NCBI RefSeq assembly: GCF_020873895.1
Contig: NZ_JAHWGT010000021.1
Location: 1-64,000, forward strand
Direction: 5' to 3'
Length of the DNA: 64,000 nucleotides
Source: Streptomyces sp. DH12
Lineage (GTDB): Bacteria; Actinomycetota; Actinomycetes; Streptomycetales; Streptomycetaceae
The position numbers were made by a program, and so were the translations under genes. Positions 52,724-64,000 of the stretch are shown here, piece by piece; position 1 is the first letter of the stretch, and the number at the start of each line of letters is the position of its first letter. Below the pieces are notes generated by a model. That model saw only the letters and a program-made list of their open reading frames with translations. It was not told where the DNA came from and searched no databases.

Positions 52724-53944
52724 GTGCATGCCCTCAAGAAGGCCGCCGCCTCCGTGGCCGCCGCCGTGCTGCTCCCCCTCGCCGCCGCCGGTCCCGCCAT
52801 CGCCGCGCCGAGCCCGCAGCCGAAGCCGCACCCGAAGCCGCCCGCGTCCATGTCGACGGTGGGCGGGGCGCTGCTGGGCAAGCCGGGCACGCAGGTGCGG
52901 CTCGCGGGCGGGGCGCCGGTCCTGCCGAAGGAGCTGACCGGCCGGTCCTGGATCGTCGCGGACGCCGAGAGCGGCGACGTGCTGGCCGCGCACAACGCGC
53001 ACTGGCGGCTCGCCCCCGCCTCCACGCTGAAGATGCTCTTCGCCGACACCCTGCTGCCGAAGCTCCCGAAGACGCGCACGCACCTGGTCTCCACCGGCGA
53101 GCTGGCGCGGGTCGGCGAGGGCTCCAGCCTCGTCGGCATCAAGGAGAAGCAGAGCTACACCGTCCACGACCTGTGGCTCGGGGTCTTCCTGAAGTCCGGC
53201 AACGACGCCGTCCACGCCCTCGCCGAGATGAACGGCGGCGTCGCCAAGACGGTGCGGGAGATGAACGAGCGCGCCGACGAGCTCCAGGCGCTCGACACGG
53301 ACGTCGTCTCGCCCGACGGGTACGACGCCCAGGGGCAGGTGTCGTCCGCGTACGACCTGACGCTGATCGCGCGCAGCGGCATGCAGAACGAGGACTTCCG
53401 CGAGTACTGCTCGACCGTGCGGACGCAGTTCCCCGGCGAGAAGAAGCCCGGCTCGAAGCGGGGCACCTTCGAGATCCAGAACACCAACCGGCTGCTGACC
53501 GGGGACTACGGCATAGAGCCGTACAAGGGCATCGCCGGGGTGAAGAACGGCACGACCACGCACGCGGGGTCCACCTTCACCGGTGTCGCCGAGCGGAACG
53601 GCAGGGTGCTGCTGGTGACGGTGATGAACCCGTCGTCGACGGAGCGGTTCGCCGTCTACAAGGAGGCCGCGCGCCTGCTGGACTGGGGCTTCGCGGCGGC
53701 CGGGAAGGTGAAGCCGGTCGGTGAGCTGGTGCCGCCGAAGTCCGCGCGCACCGGTACCGGGACGGCCGCGCCGACGCCCGTCACGGACGGGGGCGGCGCC
53801 GTCGAGGCCGCGCCCGCCGGCCGGGCGGAGGCCGGATCGAGCGGCGCGGGGATCGCCCTGGCGGTCGTCGGCGGGGTGCTGATCGTGCTCTCCGGCGCGG
53901 TCTTCGTGATCAACCGGCGGTGGCCGGTCCGCAGGGAGCGCTAG
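52724..53944 (+). CDS. D-alanyl-D-alanine carboxypeptidase
   Basis: This 406-residue penicillin-binding enzyme trims the terminal D-alanine from peptidoglycan stems. Catalytic motifs are SxxK in PASTLKM (about residue 99), SGN in LKSGNDA and KNGTTT in the place of KTG. A signal peptide ends near AGPAIAA, and the C terminus has a membrane helix (ALAVVGGVLIVLSGAVFVIN) with a basic tail. I use the GTG at 52724, with TACGTT seven bases upstream suggesting a leaderless message; a Met 21 codons upstream is less likely. Its 3' end overlaps the convergent yihY gene by 35 bases. Confidence 0.9.
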   Translation: MHALKKAAASVAAAVLLPLAAAGPAIAAPSPQPKPHPKPPASMSTVGGALLGKPGTQVRLAGGAPVLPKELTGRSWIVADAESGDVLAAHNAHWRLAPASTLKMLFADTLLPKLPKTRTHLVSTGELARVGEGSSLVGIKEKQSYTVHDLWLGVFLKSGNDAVHALAEMNGGVAKTVREMNERADELQALDTDVVSPDGYDAQGQVSSAYDLTLIARSGMQNEDFREYCSTVRTQFPGEKKPGSKRGTFEIQNTNRLLTGDYGIEPYKGIAGVKNGTTTHAGSTFTGVAERNGRVLLVTVMNPSSTERFAVYKEAARLLDWGFAAAGKVKPVGELVPPKSARTGTGTAAPTPVTDGGGAVEAAPAGRAEAGSSGAGIALAVVGGVLIVLSGAVFVINRRWPVRRER

Positions 53945-54809
53945 CGGCGGCCCCCTCCTCCCGACGGCCGGTGGCCGACCAGGCGGCGCAGAACAGCAGG
54001 AGCCTGGCGGTGAAGCTCATCCACAGCAGCAGGGCGACGGGCACGCCGAACGCCCCGTACATCGACTTGCCCGCCACGCCCGCCATGTAGCCGCCCAGCA
54101 GCAGCTTCAGCAGCTCGAAGCCGACCGCGCCGATCAGCGCCGCGACCACCAGGTCGCGGCGGGGCGGCTCCACGCCGGGCAGCAGGGTCAGCAGGTACAG
54201 CAGGAGCAGGAAGTCGGCGAGGACGGCGATGGCGAGCGCCGCCGTCTGGAGCAGCACCCCGCCGGCGCCGCCGTCGGCGATGCCGAGCCGCTCGGCGCTC
54301 CAGCCGACGGCGGTGGAGCCGAGGGTGGAGGCGGCGAGGGAGGCCAGGGCGGTGCCGCCGAGTCCCAGCAGGAGCAGGGCGTCCTTGCCCTTGCGGGCGA
54401 ACGGGTTGCCGTCGTCGGCGTCGTCGCACCCCCACACCACGCGCAGGCACTCGCGCATCGAGCCGACCCAGCCGACGCCGGTGAACAGCAGGACCCCGCC
54501 GGCGACCAGGCCGATCGTGCCGGCGTTGTCGACGAGGGAGCCGATGTCCAGCTGGTCGGAGATGCCCGGCACCTGCTCGCCGATCTTCGCCTCGACCGTA
54601 CGCAGCCCGTCGTCGCTGAGCAGGGCGGCACCGACCGCGGCACCCAGGGTGATCAGCGGGAAGAGGGAGAGGAAGCTGATGAAGGTGATCGCGGCGGCCA
54701 GCCGCGACCAGTGGGACCGGTCGAGGGCCTCGTAGGCGCGCCAGGCGTGGGTGCGCATGAGACGGACGGCCCACGGGCCGATGACGGGGAGGTTGGTGAG
54801 CCAGTCCAT
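53910..54809 (-). CDS. YihY/BrkB family membrane protein
   Basis: The 299-residue protein has six or so membrane segments and the family hallmarks: AAAITFISFLSLFPLITLGA near the start and GAFGVPVALLLWMSFTARLL near the end. These proteins were once called ribonuclease BN; the present view is a transporter-like or envelope role with no known substrate. It converges with the carboxypeptidase gene with a 35-base overlap of coding sequence. Confidence 0.88.
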   Translation of the reverse strand: MDWLTNLPVIGPWAVRLMRTHAWRAYEALDRSHWSRLAAAITFISFLSLFPLITLGAAVGAALLSDDGLRTVEAKIGEQVPGISDQLDIGSLVDNAGTIGLVAGGVLLFTGVGWVGSMRECLRVVWGCDDADDGNPFARKGKDALLLLGLGGTALASLAASTLGSTAVGWSAERLGIADGGAGGVLLQTAALAIAVLADFLLLLYLLTLLPGVEPPRRDLVVAALIGAVGFELLKLLLGGYMAGVAGKSMYGAFGVPVALLLWMSFTARLLLFCAAWSATGRREEGAAASAPCGPATAG

Positions 54810-54886
54810 GGCGTACGCCTACCACCGGACGGCCGCGCCACCGCGGGCGGCGCGACCGGATCCGGCGGGCTTCGGAGGTCCGGCCC

Positions 54887-55483
54887 TCAGACGCCGTACG
54901 GGGTGGCGGTCGGCTGGTCGACCGGTGAGCCCTGGGCGGGCACCGTGCCACCGGGGCGGCCGGAGCCGAAGTCGTATGTGCGCAGCTTGCGCCACACGGC
55001 GTCGGCGCCCTGCTCGTAGAGGGCGAAGGAGCGCACCGTCCACTGCGCCTCGAAGCCGGCGAGGTCGGCGTAGGCGCGGTCCATCGCCTCCTCCGCGATG
55101 CCGTGGGCGATGGTGACGTGCGGGTGGTACGGGAACTGGAGCTCCCGCACCAGCGGCCCCGACGCGTCGCGGATCCGCTGCTGGAGCCGGGCGCAGGCCG
55201 AGCCGCCCTCGACGACCTGGACGTAGACGACCGGGGAGAGCGGCCGGAACGTGCCCGTGCCGCTCAGCCGCATCGGGAAGGGCCGGCCGGCGGCCGCCAC
55301 CGCGGCCAGGTGGGCACGGATCTCCGGCAGCCGCCCGGCGTCCACCTCGGTCGGCGGGAGCAGGGTGACGTGCGTGGGGATGCCGTGGGCCGCGGCATCA
55401 CCGAAGCCCGCGCGCCGCTCCTGGAGCAGGCTGCCGTAGGGCTCCGGGACCGCGATCGAAACGCCGAGCGTTACGGTCCCCAC
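54887..55483 (-). CDS. 2H family phosphoesterase (2'-5' RNA ligase-like)
   Basis: The 198-residue protein carries the two HxT motifs of the 2H phosphoesterase family, HVTLL (about residue 38) and HVTIA (about 123), about 85 residues apart as expected. Family members act on cyclic phosphates or 2'-5' RNA linkages; the true substrate is unknown. GAGGAG six bases before the GTG start decides it. Confidence 0.85.
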   Translation of the reverse strand: MGTVTLGVSIAVPEPYGSLLQERRAGFGDAAAHGIPTHVTLLPPTEVDAGRLPEIRAHLAAVAAAGRPFPMRLSGTGTFRPLSPVVYVQVVEGGSACARLQQRIRDASGPLVRELQFPYHPHVTIAHGIAEEAMDRAYADLAGFEAQWTVRSFALYEQGADAVWRKLRTYDFGSGRPGGTVPAQGSPVDQPTATPYGV

Positions 55484-55603
55484 GTCGTTCTCCTCATCCT
55501 TCGGTCATCCATACGATGCGGTCGCTGCGGTCGCCGCGGTCGCGCCGCGACGCGGTCGCCAGTGTGGCGCCTGGACCCGTCCCGTGGCCAGAGCCGTCCG
55601 GCT

Positions 55604-59899
<4,296 letters not shown>

Positions 59900-60205
59900 T
59901 CAGCCGCCGCCGCTGCCCGAGCAGCCGAAGCCACCGCGCTGGACGGACGCCTTGTCGAAGCTGCCGCCCTCGACCCTGCCGCTGCTGGAGGACCCGCCGT
60001 AGTAGTACGACCCGGAGCCTCCCCCGCTGCCGCTGCCACTGCTGCCGCTACCGCTGCCGCCGCGGCACTTGTAGTCGGGCAGGACCTCGCGCGTGACCGG
60101 GTCGACGCACCGCCTGTCCGGCTCGGAACTCCCGCAGGAGGTGAGCGTCAGCGCGAGCGCGCCCATACCCCCCAGTACGACGTGACTTGACCGAAATCTG
60201 CGCAT
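59900..60205 (-). CDS. small Gly/Ser-rich lipoprotein, YgiB-like partner
   Basis: This 101-residue protein has a signal peptide with lipobox LTSC (cysteine near residue 24), a short conserved-looking segment RRCVDPVTREVLPDYKCRGG with two cysteines, and then a Gly/Ser/Tyr-rich tail ending FGCSGSGGG. It immediately precedes the ATP-grasp gene with a 19-base gap. In E. coli, YgiB is also a lipoprotein with a low-complexity tail encoded just before YgiC, so these may be functional counterparts. The ATP-grasp enzyme could modify it. Confidence 0.78.
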   Translation of the reverse strand: MRRFRSSHVVLGGMGALALTLTSCGSSEPDRRCVDPVTREVLPDYKCRGGSGSGSSGSGSGGGSGSYYYGGSSSSGRVEGGSFDKASVQRGGFGCSGSGGG

Positions 60206-60302
60206 TTCTTTCCCCCGTGCCCTGATGGACCATACGAGCGCGTCGAACGCCCGGACACTTTAGCCGCGCCACTGGACACGCGGGAACCTAGGGGTAGACG
60301 AC

Positions 60303-60339
60303 GCACCGCCGCCGCATGCGAGGCGTGCGACGGCGGTGC
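60303..60339 (-). terminator. terminator-like hairpin after the secreted trefoil-like gene
   Basis: GCACCGCCG (60303-60311) pairs with CGGCGGTGC (60331-60339); a further four pairs form inside after one mismatch. It lies about 93 bases beyond the stop of the secreted protein gene, so its role as that gene's terminator is plausible but not certain. Confidence 0.45.
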
Positions 60340-60431
60340 GCACGCGCGATGCCGTGATCGACGGCGCCGCGCATTTCGAGCGGATACTCACTCCGCGCTA
60401 GGGACGGGAATCGAGAAACGCCCCTGTCGAA

Positions 60432-60929
60432 TCAGAGGGAATACTTGATGATCCAGGTGCTGGCGTTCTGGTTCGCGGGGCGCGCCCCACACTTCGCCAC
60501 CTTGTCGTTGAACGCCTGCAGGTATCCGCATTTGCTGTTGGCGATCGGTGTCTGCGCACCGTTGTTCAGAGAGGCGAGCTGCCAGCCCCCGACCCCCTTG
60601 CCCGTGCTGCACTCCCGGAGCGAGACAGGGCCGTTCTTGCCGTTTGCCGCGAGGCAGGCAACACCGAAGGGAACGGTTCCGGTGCTGTAGTTGACGTACT
60701 TCGCCTGGCCGTAGTTGTTCCAGTGGAAGGCTTCCGTGTTGCTGCACCTGCCCAGGGACAGGTCCTTGTTGACACCGTTGCCCTTCAGACACGTGCCGGT
60801 CGCCTTGTTGACGATGTAGAAGCGCCCGCCAGGCTCGGCCTGCGCGGTCGTCGCAGGTCCGGCGAGAACGACTCCGAGCGCGAGCGCGGACGTCACGGCA
60901 CCGGCGATGACCTTGCTCATATATTTCAC
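60432..60929 (-). CDS. secreted cysteine-containing protein, ricin-type trefoil-like
   Basis: The 165-residue precursor has a signal peptide ending near TTAQAE. The mature part has six cysteines and three repeats of a short pattern (FYIVNKATGTCLKGNG, VACLAANGKNGPVSLREC, KCGYLQAFNDKVAKCG) suggesting a beta-trefoil lectin-like fold. It lacks a full QxW motif set, so the assignment is tentative. G+C is clearly lower than in neighbouring genes, and the flanks are A+T-rich, which suggests horizontal acquisition. I use the GTG at 60929, seven bases after GGGGGA; an ATG three codons later lies too far from it. Confidence 0.65.
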   Translation of the reverse strand: MKYMSKVIAGAVTSALALGVVLAGPATTAQAEPGGRFYIVNKATGTCLKGNGVNKDLSLGRCSNTEAFHWNNYGQAKYVNYSTGTVPFGVACLAANGKNGPVSLRECSTGKGVGGWQLASLNNGAQTPIANSKCGYLQAFNDKVAKCGARPANQNASTWIIKYSL

Positions 60930-61067
60930 GACTGCTTCCCCCACGTATAATTTCAGACAATAGACAGGGGGCTGGTCGGGCCCCCCTCCCTCACGCCTCC
61001 CATTATATCGTCCGCATTCCCGACCATCATCGCAGTTGAGGAAAATCTGAGGGTCAGTGGAGGCAAT

Positions 61068-61262
61068 TCACGGCACTAGCCGGCAGAGGGCGTAGAAGGC
61101 TCCGGGCCAAGCGCTGCCAGTGGGGGCGGCGTAGCCGACGACGAGACCGTCGCGAGTGGCGGAAGGCGTTCAGGCCCTGGAGGGCGGCGAGCTGGTCGCG
61201 GCGGCTCCGGTAGACGTAATGCAAGGATCGGTCGTGGCGGTCGTACACGCCGGACAGGAAGC
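61068..61262 (-). pseudogene. remnant of a MocR/PdxR regulator
   Basis: In one frame SGVYDRHDRSLHYVYRSRRDQ runs into LAALQGLNAFRHS, and after a frameshift DGLVVGYAAPTGSAWPGA ends in a stop at 61068. The intact regulator at 62289-63809 has SGAYDRHVRKMRLHYRRRRN, LALQGLSRFRHP and DALVIGYGTPTDSQWSGAL in the same order. About 45 residues are missing between the first and second parts. This is the 3' end of a decayed paralogue, not an expressed gene. Confidence 0.75.
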
Positions 61263-61329
61263 GTGAGACAGAGCGCGGGAAACCCACAGCGTGTGCGAAC
61301 AGCCTCGCTCCGGGGCGCGGTCGGCGCGG

Positions 61330-61630
61330 GTCGGATCCAGCCGTGCCGATCGGCGATGCCGATCGCGTCGACCAGGGTCCGGGCGTGCAGTCTGCCGATG
61401 GCCGACGACAGCCGGTGGCGCACGGTGCCGACGCTGAGGAACAGGTCGGCCGCGACCTCCCGGGCGGCGGCGCCCTGGGCGCCGTACCTCACGCTCGGTC
61501 AAGCGCCGCGCAAGAGCGCTCGCCGCGTCCGCGACGTCACCGGCCGCCCGGGGCCCGAAGCCCCGGGCGCGGACCGCGGTGAGCCCGCCCGGACCACCGC
61601 GTGGACTTCGGCAACCAGAACGCCGGTCAT
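61330..61630 (-). pseudogene. remnant of a NarL/FixJ-type response regulator
   Basis: The start of a receiver domain is recognisable (MTGVLVAEVHAVVRAG from 61630), but almost all the receiver is gone. In another frame the usual linker and LuxR helix-turn-helix follow: DVADAASALARRLTERE, then after a frameshift GAAAREVAADLFLSVGTVRH and RTLVDAIGIADRHGWI. Internal deletion plus frameshifts make this a pseudogene. It lies next to the MocR remnant. Confidence 0.75.
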
Positions 61631-61649
61631 GCGGTCGCTCGTCACCGGG

Positions 61650-62102
61650 TCACGGAGTGGTGCGCTCCGCCTCCTCGCGGGCGCCCAGGACGGGCAGGAC
61701 GAAGGGCGACAGCAGGCAGTAGGCGGCGGACGCGCCGAGCAGCGCCCAGGCCGCGGGGGCACCGAGCACGTCGGCCAGCAGGTCCGTCACCGACGTGCCC
61801 GCGAGCAGGCCGATCAGCACGACGGACAGGAGCACCACGGTCCAGTGGAAGGCCAGGGCCCGCAGGCGTCCGCCGGTGCCGCGCGGCCGGGTGTCCTCCG
61901 TGTCGCCGACCATCACCGGCCACACGACCGGTGAGAAGGCGCAGTACAGGGTGAAGAGGACCAGCGGCAGGGGCGCCGTGGTGGCCGGCAGCTCGAAGTA
62001 GCCGTCGGTGGAACCCTGTTCGCGGCCGGCGGCCGTGTCGTGGCCGACCAGGAAGCCGTAGAGGCTCCACCCGCTCGCCGCGACGGCGATCCGGTTGGCC
62101 GG
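61650..62102 (-). CDS. membrane protein gene without a canonical start codon
   Basis: The frame encodes ANRIAVAASGWSLYGFLVGH near its start, then three clear membrane segments (LPLVLFTLYCAFSPVVWPVM, LAFHWTVVLLSVVLIGLLAG, AAYCLLSPFVLPVLGA) and a stop at 61650. The in-frame upstream stop is at 62118-62120. Between it and residue 55 there is no ATG, GTG or TTG. AAGGAAAGGAAA just after that stop looks like a ribosome site with the start lost: homologues probably begin with Met at the codon now reading CCG (62102-62100). It may be a recent pseudogene, use an unusual start, or carry a sequencing error. Confidence 0.5.
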   Translation of the reverse strand, partial: PANRIAVAASGWSLYGFLVGHDTAAGREQGSTDGYFELPATTAPLPLVLFTLYCAFSPVVWPVMVGDTEDTRPRGTGGRLRALAFHWTVVLLSVVLIGLLAGTSVTDLLADVLGAPAAWALLGASAAYCLLSPFVLPVLGAREEAERTTP

Positions 62103-62288
62103 CCGGTTTCCTTTCCTTCACGGGTCGTTTTCCTGTGGGGGGTGCGGGGTCGAGAGGTGGTGTGGGGATCGGGGGACACGGTACGGCCCCCGCCGGGGCT
62201 CCCGGAGGGCGAGCCGCGCGCCCCGCGGGCGGGTGTACGGACAGCCGGCCGCCCCGTGCGGTCGGCCGCCGCGCGGGGCTCTCGCGTC

Positions 62289-63809
62289 TCACGGCGCTTC
62301 GGGGAGCGCCCGCAGCAGTGCCGCCAGCGCCCCCGACCACTGGCTGTCCGTGGGAGTGCCGTAGCCGATCACCAGAGCGTCCCGGCCGGGCCCGGAGGAG
62401 TCGGGGTGGCGGAACCGACTCAGCCCCTGGAGGGCGAGGCCCTGCCGCGCGGCGGCCCGGACCGCCGCCTGTTCCGTGCCGGGTGGCAGCTCCACGACGA
62501 CGTGCAGCCCCGCAGCGACGCCTGAGACCCGCAGGTGCGGCGCGTGTGCGGCGAGAGCACGGACCAGTTCGTTGCGGCGGCGCCGGTAGTGCAACCGCAT
62601 CTTCCGCACGTGCCGGTCGTACGCGCCCGAGGCGATGAACTCGGCCAGGGTCAGCTGGTCCAGCGCGCCCGGCGTCCACTCCACGTCACCCTTCGCCGCG
62701 ACCACCTCCCCCACCAGCTGCGGGGGCAGCACCATCCAACCCAGGCGCAGTCCCGGCGCGAGGGACTTGCTCGCGGTGCCCAGGTAGACCACCCGGTCCG
62801 GGTCCAGTGCCTGGAGGGCGCCGACGGGCAGCCTCTGACGCGCTTCCGCCCGCTCCCCCGGCTGCACGGGGGTCGCCTCCACCGGCTGCCGGTCGTAGCG
62901 GAACTCGCCGTCGTAGTCGTCCTCCAGGACGAGCCCGCCCGAGGCGCGCGCCCAGTCGACGAGGGCGGCGCGGCGGTCCGGCGGGAGGGCGCCGCCCAGC
63001 GGGAACTGGTGGGCGGGCGTGATGAGCACGGCGCCGGGCCGGCCGGCGGCGCCCTCGGCGAGCGCCTCGGTGCGGGTGCCGTACTCGTCGAGCGGGAGCG
63101 GCGGCGTGCGCAACCCGGCGGCGGCCAGGCGCCGCCAGTGCACGTCGAGGCCGTACGACTCGACGGCGACGTCCTTCACGCGGCGGGCGTGCAGGACACC
63201 GCCCAGCAGCATCAGGCCGTGGGCGAAGCCGGAGCACACCACGATCCGGTCGGCGTCGGCGTGCACTCCGCGCGAGCGGGCGAGGTACTCGGCGAGCACG
63301 GCCCGCAGCTCGGGCCGTCCGCGCGGGTCGCCGTAGCCGAACGCGTCGTGCGGTGCGTCGGTGAGGGCCCGGCGGGACGCCTTGAGCCACTCCGCGCGCG
63401 GGAAGGAGCCCAGGTCGGGGGTGCCGGGGTGGAGCGTGTGCAGCGGTTTGCCGGTGCGGGCGTGGGCGCGCTGCCACGGCAGCGGCGAGGTGCCGCCGGC
63501 CTGCGCCCGGCGGGCCGGGAGGGGGGCGGCGCGGCGGGCGACGCGGGTGCCGGAGCCCTGGCGGGCGGTGAGCCAGCCCTCGGCGACCAGCTCGGCGTAG
63601 GCGTCGGCGACGGTGTTGCGGGCCACGCCGAGGTCCGCGGCGAGCGTCCGGGAGGACGGCAGGCGGGTGCCGGGGGCGAGGCGGCCGCTGCGGACGGCCT
63701 CGCGCAGGGCGTCCATCAGCCCGGCACGCAGGCCGCCGCCCCTGCCGATGTCCAGGTGGAGATCGGTGCCGAGGGCGGCGGCGTCCGAAGTGGCCCGGTG
63801 ATCCGTCAT
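62289..63809 (-). CDS. MocR/PdxR family regulator
   Basis: This 506-residue regulator fuses an N-terminal GntR winged helix (RLPSSRTLAADLGVARNTVA, with DAYAELVAEGWLTARQGSGT) to a class I aminotransferase domain. The pyridoxal-binding lysine is in YLGTASKSLAPGLRLGWM (about residue 338). PdxR proteins activate pyridoxal phosphate synthesis; other MocR proteins control diverse adjacent genes. Here the divergent neighbour is a carboxymuconolactone-decarboxylase-like gene with 47 bases between the start codons, its probable target. No pdx genes are visible. Confidence 0.9.
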   Translation of the reverse strand: MTDHRATSDAAALGTDLHLDIGRGGGLRAGLMDALREAVRSGRLAPGTRLPSSRTLAADLGVARNTVADAYAELVAEGWLTARQGSGTRVARRAAPLPARRAQAGGTSPLPWQRAHARTGKPLHTLHPGTPDLGSFPRAEWLKASRRALTDAPHDAFGYGDPRGRPELRAVLAEYLARSRGVHADADRIVVCSGFAHGLMLLGGVLHARRVKDVAVESYGLDVHWRRLAAAGLRTPPLPLDEYGTRTEALAEGAAGRPGAVLITPAHQFPLGGALPPDRRAALVDWARASGGLVLEDDYDGEFRYDRQPVEATPVQPGERAEARQRLPVGALQALDPDRVVYLGTASKSLAPGLRLGWMVLPPQLVGEVVAAKGDVEWTPGALDQLTLAEFIASGAYDRHVRKMRLHYRRRRNELVRALAAHAPHLRVSGVAAGLHVVVELPPGTEQAAVRAAARQGLALQGLSRFRHPDSSGPGRDALVIGYGTPTDSQWSGALAALLRALPEAP

Positions 63810-63813
63810 GGAA

Positions 63814-63822
63814 ATGGACCAT
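63814..63822. promoter_or_regulatory. ATGGACCAT palindrome in the divergent MocR promoter
   Basis: A nine-base palindrome overlaps TATGGT (63823-63818, minus strand), a -10-like element eight bases before the MocR ATG. On the plus strand TACCGT (63844-63849) lies seven bases before the divergent start. The palindrome is a candidate MocR or autoregulatory site. Confidence 0.4.
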
Positions 63823-63856
63823 ACCGCTGCGCCAACACCCGCGTACCGTCAAGGAC

Positions 63857-64000
63857 ATGACGACGCAGACGCACGCACAGCAGCAGACCCCGTCCACCTC
63901 CGCCGCCACCGCCGCCGCACCTGGCGGCCTCGCCGCCGAGCACCCCGCCCGCCTGGACATGTCCGCGCACGCCCCGGAGGTGTACCGGGCGATGCTCCGG
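63857..64000 (+). CDS. carboxymuconolactone decarboxylase family protein, 3' truncated by window end
   Basis: Only the first 48 codons are present. After a Gln/Ala/Ser-rich start the sequence reads ARLDMSAHAPEVYRAMLR, which matches the beginning of AhpD-like carboxymuconolactone decarboxylase family proteins, where the catalytic cysteines come later. The frame is open to the end of the window. TACCGT lies seven bases before the ATG. Control by the divergent MocR protein is likely. Confidence 0.65.
   Translation, partial: MTTQTHAQQQTPSTSAATAAAPGGLAAEHPARLDMSAHAPEVYRAMLR

Overview
The window is high-G+C actinobacterial chromosome. Gene content and order point to Streptomyces: SigQ divergent from the AfsQ1/AfsQ2 two-component pair, then a lipoprotein, VanZ and PspC genes, adenosine deaminase, and further on the succinate dehydrogenase operon, a carboxypeptidase and tryptophanyl-tRNA synthetase. 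This resembles the core region around SCO4840-SCO4915 of S. coelicolor as I remember it. I saw no tRNA, rRNA, CRISPR array, insertion sequence or prophage. The species cannot be named from the sequence.

Region 1 (1-31.7 kb) is organised around nucleoside and deoxyribose salvage. It holds deoC with two aldehyde dehydrogenase-type genes, adenosine deaminase, thymidine phosphorylase, cytidine deaminase, and a BmpA-type nucleoside ABC importer (two permeases, a double ATPase, a binding lipoprotein). The palindrome CTACGCGCGTAG, exact or with one or two changes, precedes all five transcription units (273, 12156, 20358, 24872, 26104). This suggests one shared regulator, which is not in the window. 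Imported nucleosides would be deaminated (add, cdd) or phosphorolysed (deoA). Deoxyribose-5-phosphate would be split by DeoC to glyceraldehyde-3-phosphate and acetaldehyde, and the acetaldehyde oxidised by the adjacent dehydrogenase. Interleaved are the SigQ/AfsQ1/AfsQ2 module with a textbook AfsQ1 site, two L,D-transpeptidases, a LysR/MFS divergent pair, an ECF sigma factor with a SnoaL-like tail, a MerR regulator and an acyl-CoA mutase large subunit.

Region 2 (31.9-42.3 kb) holds two similar ECF sigma factors, one coupled to a membrane protein with a long Gly/Ser/Thr tail. It also has a Uma2 protein, a SnoaL-like protein, a large membrane protein, two unknown genes, a GH20 hexosaminidase lipoprotein and an OHCU-decarboxylase-like protein that lacks the usual active-site motif.

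Region 3 (42.4-58.7 kb) starts with sdhCDAB and a strong terminator. A P450/ferredoxin pair follows, then a TetR-type operon with two TTGAAC/GTTCAA palindromes in its promoter region. After these come an orphan peptide-binding protein, cell-envelope genes (metallophosphoesterase, D-Ala-D-Ala carboxypeptidase, YihY), a 2H phosphoesterase, trpS and ornithine aminotransferase.

Region 4 (58.7-64 kb) is accessory in character: a YgiB/YgiC-like lipoprotein and ATP-grasp pair, a lower-G+C secreted trefoil-like protein, decayed MocR and LuxR regulator remnants, a membrane gene without a normal start codon, and an intact MocR regulator divergent from a carboxymuconolactone-decarboxylase-like gene cut by the window end. 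Intergenic spaces throughout carry short G+C-rich tandem or direct repeats.
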